In this document: one piece after another, positions 13,309 through 15,629 of the stretch | Numbering within the stretch: the first letter of the stretch is position 1 | How the letters are laid out: each line of letters starts with the position of its first letter | Source of the DNA: Sphingopyxis sp. | GTDB taxonomy: Bacteria > Pseudomonadota > Alphaproteobacteria > Sphingomonadales > Sphingomonadaceae | DNA length: 15,629 nt | Assembly (NCBI GenBank): GCA_026125835.1 | Contig: JAHCKJ010000019.1 | Location: forward strand, 1 to 15,629 | Direction: 5' to 3' | The notes under the pieces: model-generated | What the model was told of the DNA's origin: nothing | Database searches by the model: none | Seen by the model: only the letters and a program-made list of their open reading frames with translations | Position numbers and translations under genes: made by a program

Positions 13309-13901
13309 GCGGGCCGATCGCCTCCTATCTCGACGAGCTCGACGATGTGCTGGCGTTCGATCCCCGCCTGTCGCGGCGGGTGCGCGACGAGATCGAATCG
13401 CATCTGTGCGACACTGCCGAACAGGTGGGGGAAGCCGACGCAGTGCGGCGCTTCGGGCGCCCCGCCGAAATCGCCCGCGCCTATGCCGAGGCAGCGCTGC
13501 CCGACCGGCTGCGGCGCTCCTGCGTTGCCGCGGCCTTGCTTGGCGGCGCGACGTTGCTGCTGATGCGGCTGCGCACGGTCATCCTCGACCTTCCTGGTGG
13601 CGGTGATCCGCTGACCTGGTTCGATCGCGGCGGGCTGATCGCGGCGCTGGTGTGCATCGGCGCGGCGTGGTGGATGGCGTCGCGTCGCCGGATCGCGCTG
13701 GTACGCCGCTGGCTGCACTTTGCTGCCGGGAGTCTGGCGCTATCGGTCGGCGCCAGCTTGGTGCGCGCGTTTCAGGGGGCGACCGGCGATTCGGCGCATG
13801 CGCTGATCGTCGGGACCGCGCTTGTCGAGCTGGTACTGCTCGGCGCGCTGATGGCGCAGCTCGCCCGGCTCGACCGCTACGCGCGGCGGCTCGCGGCCTA
13901 A
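13305..13901 (+). CDS. HAAS-type (PadR-associated) membrane protein
   Basis: A 198-residue protein. Residues 1-65 form a soluble helical domain (SYLDELDDVLAFDPRLSRRVRDEIESHLCDTAEQ...AVRRFGRPAEIARAYAEA), matching the HAAS/DUF1700-like signalling domain found next to PadR regulators. About four membrane segments follow (72-88, 110-125, 136-155, 165-187). It overlaps the padR-type stop by 4 nt, so the two are made together. The family is thought to couple a membrane or envelope signal to the PadR repressor; how is unknown. Its TAA stop overlaps the stop of the convergent acyl-CoA dehydrogenase gene. Confidence 0.83.
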   Translation: MSGPIASYLDELDDVLAFDPRLSRRVRDEIESHLCDTAEQVGEADAVRRFGRPAEIARAYAEAALPDRLRRSCVAAALLGGATLLLMRLRTVILDLPGGGDPLTWFDRGGLIAALVCIGAAWWMASRRRIALVRRWLHFAAGSLALSVGASLVRAFQGATGDSAHALIVGTALVELVLLGALMAQLARLDRYARRLAA

Positions 13902-15073
13902 CGCTTCCCCCCGAACAACTGCCGCCCTGCCAGGTCGAGCATGATCTCCTCGCTGCCGCCGCCGATCGCATTGACGCGCACCTCGCGGTAGATGCGCTCG
14001 ACCTTGCTGCCGGTGATGTAGCTGGCGCCGCCCAGCACCTGCGCCGCTTCGCGCGCCACCGCCTCCAGCATCCGCGTCGCCTGGACCTTCAGCATCGCAA
14101 AGTCGGCGGGGCGGTCCTTGCCATGCTTGACCTGCCAGGCGCAGAGGTCGACCCACGCCTGCGTCGCCTCGATCTGGCGTTCCATGTCGGCCAGCTTGAT
14201 GCGGATCGACTGGTGGCCGACGAGCGGACGCCCAAAGGTTTCGCGTTGCTGCGCCCATTCGGCGGCTTCGGCCATCGCGACGCGCGCATAGGCGCAGCAG
14301 CCCATCGCCATGCCCAGCCGCTCGCTGTTGAAATTGCGCATGATGCCGATGAAGCCGCCATTTTCTGGGCCGATCAGGTTGGCGGTGGGGACACGAACGT
14401 CGCTGAAATGGATCGCCGCAGTATCGCTGCACCGCCAGCCCATCTTGTCGAGCCTTGTGCGCTCAACCCCGGGGCTGTCCATGTCGATCAGCAACAGCGA
14501 GATGCCCGCCGCGCCAGGGCCGCCGGTGCGCACGGCGCAGGTCAGCCAGTCGGCGCGCATCCCGCTGGTGATGAACATCTTGCCGCCATTGACCACATAG
14601 TGATCGCCGTCCCTGACCGCGGTGGTTTTCAGGTTGGCGACGTCGCTGCCGCCCCCCGCTTCGGTGATCCCGAGCGCGATGATCTTGTCGCCGCTGAGCA
14701 CCGGCGGCGCCACGCGTTGTTTCAGCTCCTCCGATCCCAGCGCCAGGATCGGCGGCAGCCCGATGCCATGCGTCATCAGCGACGCGCCGAGTCCGCCGGC
14801 GCCGACCGCGGCGAGTTCCTCGGTCAGGACAAGACCGTGGAAATTGTCGAAGCCTTCCGAATGGCCGCCATATTGTTCGGGGTAGCGCAACCCAAGAATG
14901 CCCGCCTCGGCGGCCTTCTTGTGCAGCTCGCGCGGCAGTTCGCCCTCCGCCTCCCAGCGGTCGATATGCGGCGCGATCTCGCAGCTGACAAAGCGGCGGA
15001 CGCTCTGCGCCAGCGCCTCGTGGGTTTCGTCATAATAGGGCGAACGCGCGCGCCACTCGTCAAAGGCTGTCAT
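13898..15073 (-). CDS. Acyl-CoA dehydrogenase family protein
   Basis: A 391-residue flavoenzyme with ACAD domains in order: N-terminal helical, middle beta domain with ITEAGGGSDVANLKT (137-151) and FITSGMRADW, then a C-terminal helical domain with RETFGRPLVGHQSIRIKLADM and IGGGSEEIMLDLAGRQLFG. The usual catalytic Glu of the EGT motif is a Gly here (G371). E251 in NFNSERLGMAMG lies where isovaleryl-CoA and long-chain enzymes place their base, so it is the likely catalytic residue. Substrate unknown; short or branched acyl-CoA is plausible. The start at 15073 (MTAFDEWRARSPYYDE) was chosen because codons upstream run into the dispersed repeat; no clear ribosome site is present. Confidence 0.92.
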   Translation of the reverse strand: MTAFDEWRARSPYYDETHEALAQSVRRFVSCEIAPHIDRWEAEGELPRELHKKAAEAGILGLRYPEQYGGHSEGFDNFHGLVLTEELAAVGAGGLGASLMTHGIGLPPILALGSEELKQRVAPPVLSGDKIIALGITEAGGGSDVANLKTTAVRDGDHYVVNGGKMFITSGMRADWLTCAVRTGGPGAAGISLLLIDMDSPGVERTRLDKMGWRCSDTAAIHFSDVRVPTANLIGPENGGFIGIMRNFNSERLGMAMGCCAYARVAMAEAAEWAQQRETFGRPLVGHQSIRIKLADMERQIEATQAWVDLCAWQVKHGKDRPADFAMLKVQATRMLEAVAREAAQVLGGASYITGSKVERIYREVRVNAIGGGSEEIMLDLAGRQLFGGKR

Positions 15074-15141
15074 GGGGAGGATGCTGCGCGCGGTTGACGT
15101 AAACGTCAAGTTCGGACGCGCCGAAGGCGCCTTGGAATATC

Positions 15142-15212
15142 TCACACAAAGACACAAAGGCACAAAGAAGGGAGAAATGCGGCAATCTTTGTGTCTTCGT
15201 GTCTTTGTGTGA
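15142..15212. repeat. Inverted repeat of CACAAAG units
   Basis: Arms 15142-15168 and 15186-15212 (27 nt) pair with two mismatches around a 17-nt loop. Each arm is built from repeated ACACAAAG-type heptamer/octamer units. The element is AT-richer than its surroundings and fills the middle of the 219-bp gap between the divergent acyl-CoA dehydrogenase and M19 dipeptidase genes. I recall similar CACAAAGACACAAAG elements as dispersed intergenic repeats in diverse bacteria. Confidence 0.8.
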
Positions 15213-15292
15213 AATAATATGGCGCGACCTGTCGGCCGCACAGCTGCGTTGCAGGGTTGCGCCTTCCGTCCAAGCACTTAAGGTCGCGCCCC

Positions 15293-15629
15293 ATGCACAA
15301 ACCTTCCCTGCTCGCCGGCCTCGCCGCCCTCGCCCTCGTCACCACCCCCGCCGCCGCGCAGAAATCGCCCGAGGCGATTGCCGAAGCCGCGCTCCAGCGC
15401 GCGCCGGTGTTCGACGGGCATAATGACGTGCCGTGGGAATTGCGCGGGCAGGTCGGCAACGTCATCAACAATTTCGATTTTCGCGACACCACCAGGCCCA
15501 AGCCCGACGGAACGGTGATGCACACCGATATCCAGCGGCTGCGCAAGGGGCGGGTCGGCGCGCAATTCTGGTCGGTCTATGTGCCGTCGAACACCAACGA
15601 GCAGTTGGCGGTGCAGCAGACGATCGAAC
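15293..15629 (+). CDS. Secreted M19 (membrane-type) dipeptidase, N-terminal part
   Basis: The first 112 codons run open to the window edge. A signal peptide (MHKPSLLAGLAALALVTTPAAA, cleavage near 22) is followed by ALQRAPVFDGHNDVPWELR. Its H43-x-D45 are the first zinc ligands of renal-dipeptidase-type M19 enzymes. RLRKGRVGAQFWSVYVPS (82-99) is the next conserved block. M19 enzymes cleave dipeptides, including D-amino-acid-containing ones, in the periplasm. ATG 15293 is preceded by AAGG about 9 nt upstream. It is divergent from the acyl-CoA dehydrogenase gene. Confidence 0.9.
   Translation, partial: MHKPSLLAGLAALALVTTPAAAQKSPEAIAEAALQRAPVFDGHNDVPWELRGQVGNVINNFDFRDTTRPKPDGTVMHTDIQRLRKGRVGAQFWSVYVPSNTNEQLAVQQTIE

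Noticed and set aside
13652..15097. 481-codon plus-strand open frame antisense to the acyl-CoA dehydrogenase gene
   Set aside because: Low-complexity, His/Arg/Ala-rich translation; the minus strand encodes a complete flavoenzyme, and the HAAS gene occupies the start of this stretch.
13898..15277. Longer acyl-CoA dehydrogenase starting at 15277
   Set aside because: The additional N-terminus would be translated from the CACAAAG inverted repeat and has no family resemblance.

Overview
The window looks like an ordinary chromosomal segment of a GC-rich alphaproteobacterium, most likely a sphingomonad (Sphingopyxis/Sphingomonas-like). This is an inference from gene content (glnK-amtB, TldD, DUF4402 secreted proteins, a zf-CHCC protein, secreted proteins of sphingomonad type) and from intergenic inverted repeats of a kind I associate with sphingomonad genomes. 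No integrase, transposase, tRNA, CRISPR array or phage gene is visible. I did not find a clear new multi-gene system; the most interesting signals are regulatory and structural.

Layout. 1-541 (minus): the nitrogen-status pair glnK-amtB, with amtB cut by the window edge, behind a textbook sigma-54 -24/-12 element (577-592). 713-805: a doublet of palindromic units (REPIN-like). 809-2942 (minus): a compact cluster of a DUF924 protein, a pyridoxamine-phosphate-oxidase-fold protein, a DUF2007 protein and an EEP-family phosphohydrolase; the last three overlap or sit within 4 nt of each other. A perfect 28-bp inverted repeat abuts the start of the DUF924 gene. 3049-4742 (minus): two exported proteins of unknown function. 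4902-6965 (minus): the TldD metalloprotease and a secreted DUF4402 protein. 7065-7961 (minus): a small zinc-finger (CHCC) protein and a second DUF4402 protein whose start follows an 8-G run.

8075-10742 (plus): a YadG-like ABC ATPase without its permease, then nadB (L-aspartate oxidase, first step of NAD synthesis), separated by a dispersed inverted repeat. 10739-12906 (minus): a YeaQ/GlsB-type small membrane protein overlapping an M20 amidohydrolase, and a six-helix ferric-reductase-like membrane protein. 12907-12981 is a divergent control region with a 27-bp palindrome. From it a PadR repressor and an overlapping HAAS-type membrane protein run rightwards (12982-13901), probably a self-regulating membrane-stress unit that may also control the ferric-reductase-like gene. 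13898-15073 (minus): an acyl-CoA dehydrogenase. 15142-15212: another dispersed inverted repeat. 15293 to the end (plus): the 5' part of a secreted M19 dipeptidase.

Genes are tightly packed. Two convergent pairs (nadB with the YeaQ-like gene; the HAAS gene with the acyl-CoA dehydrogenase) share the same CTAA as overlapping stop codons. Almost every gap over 100 bp carries either an inverted repeat or a regulatory element.
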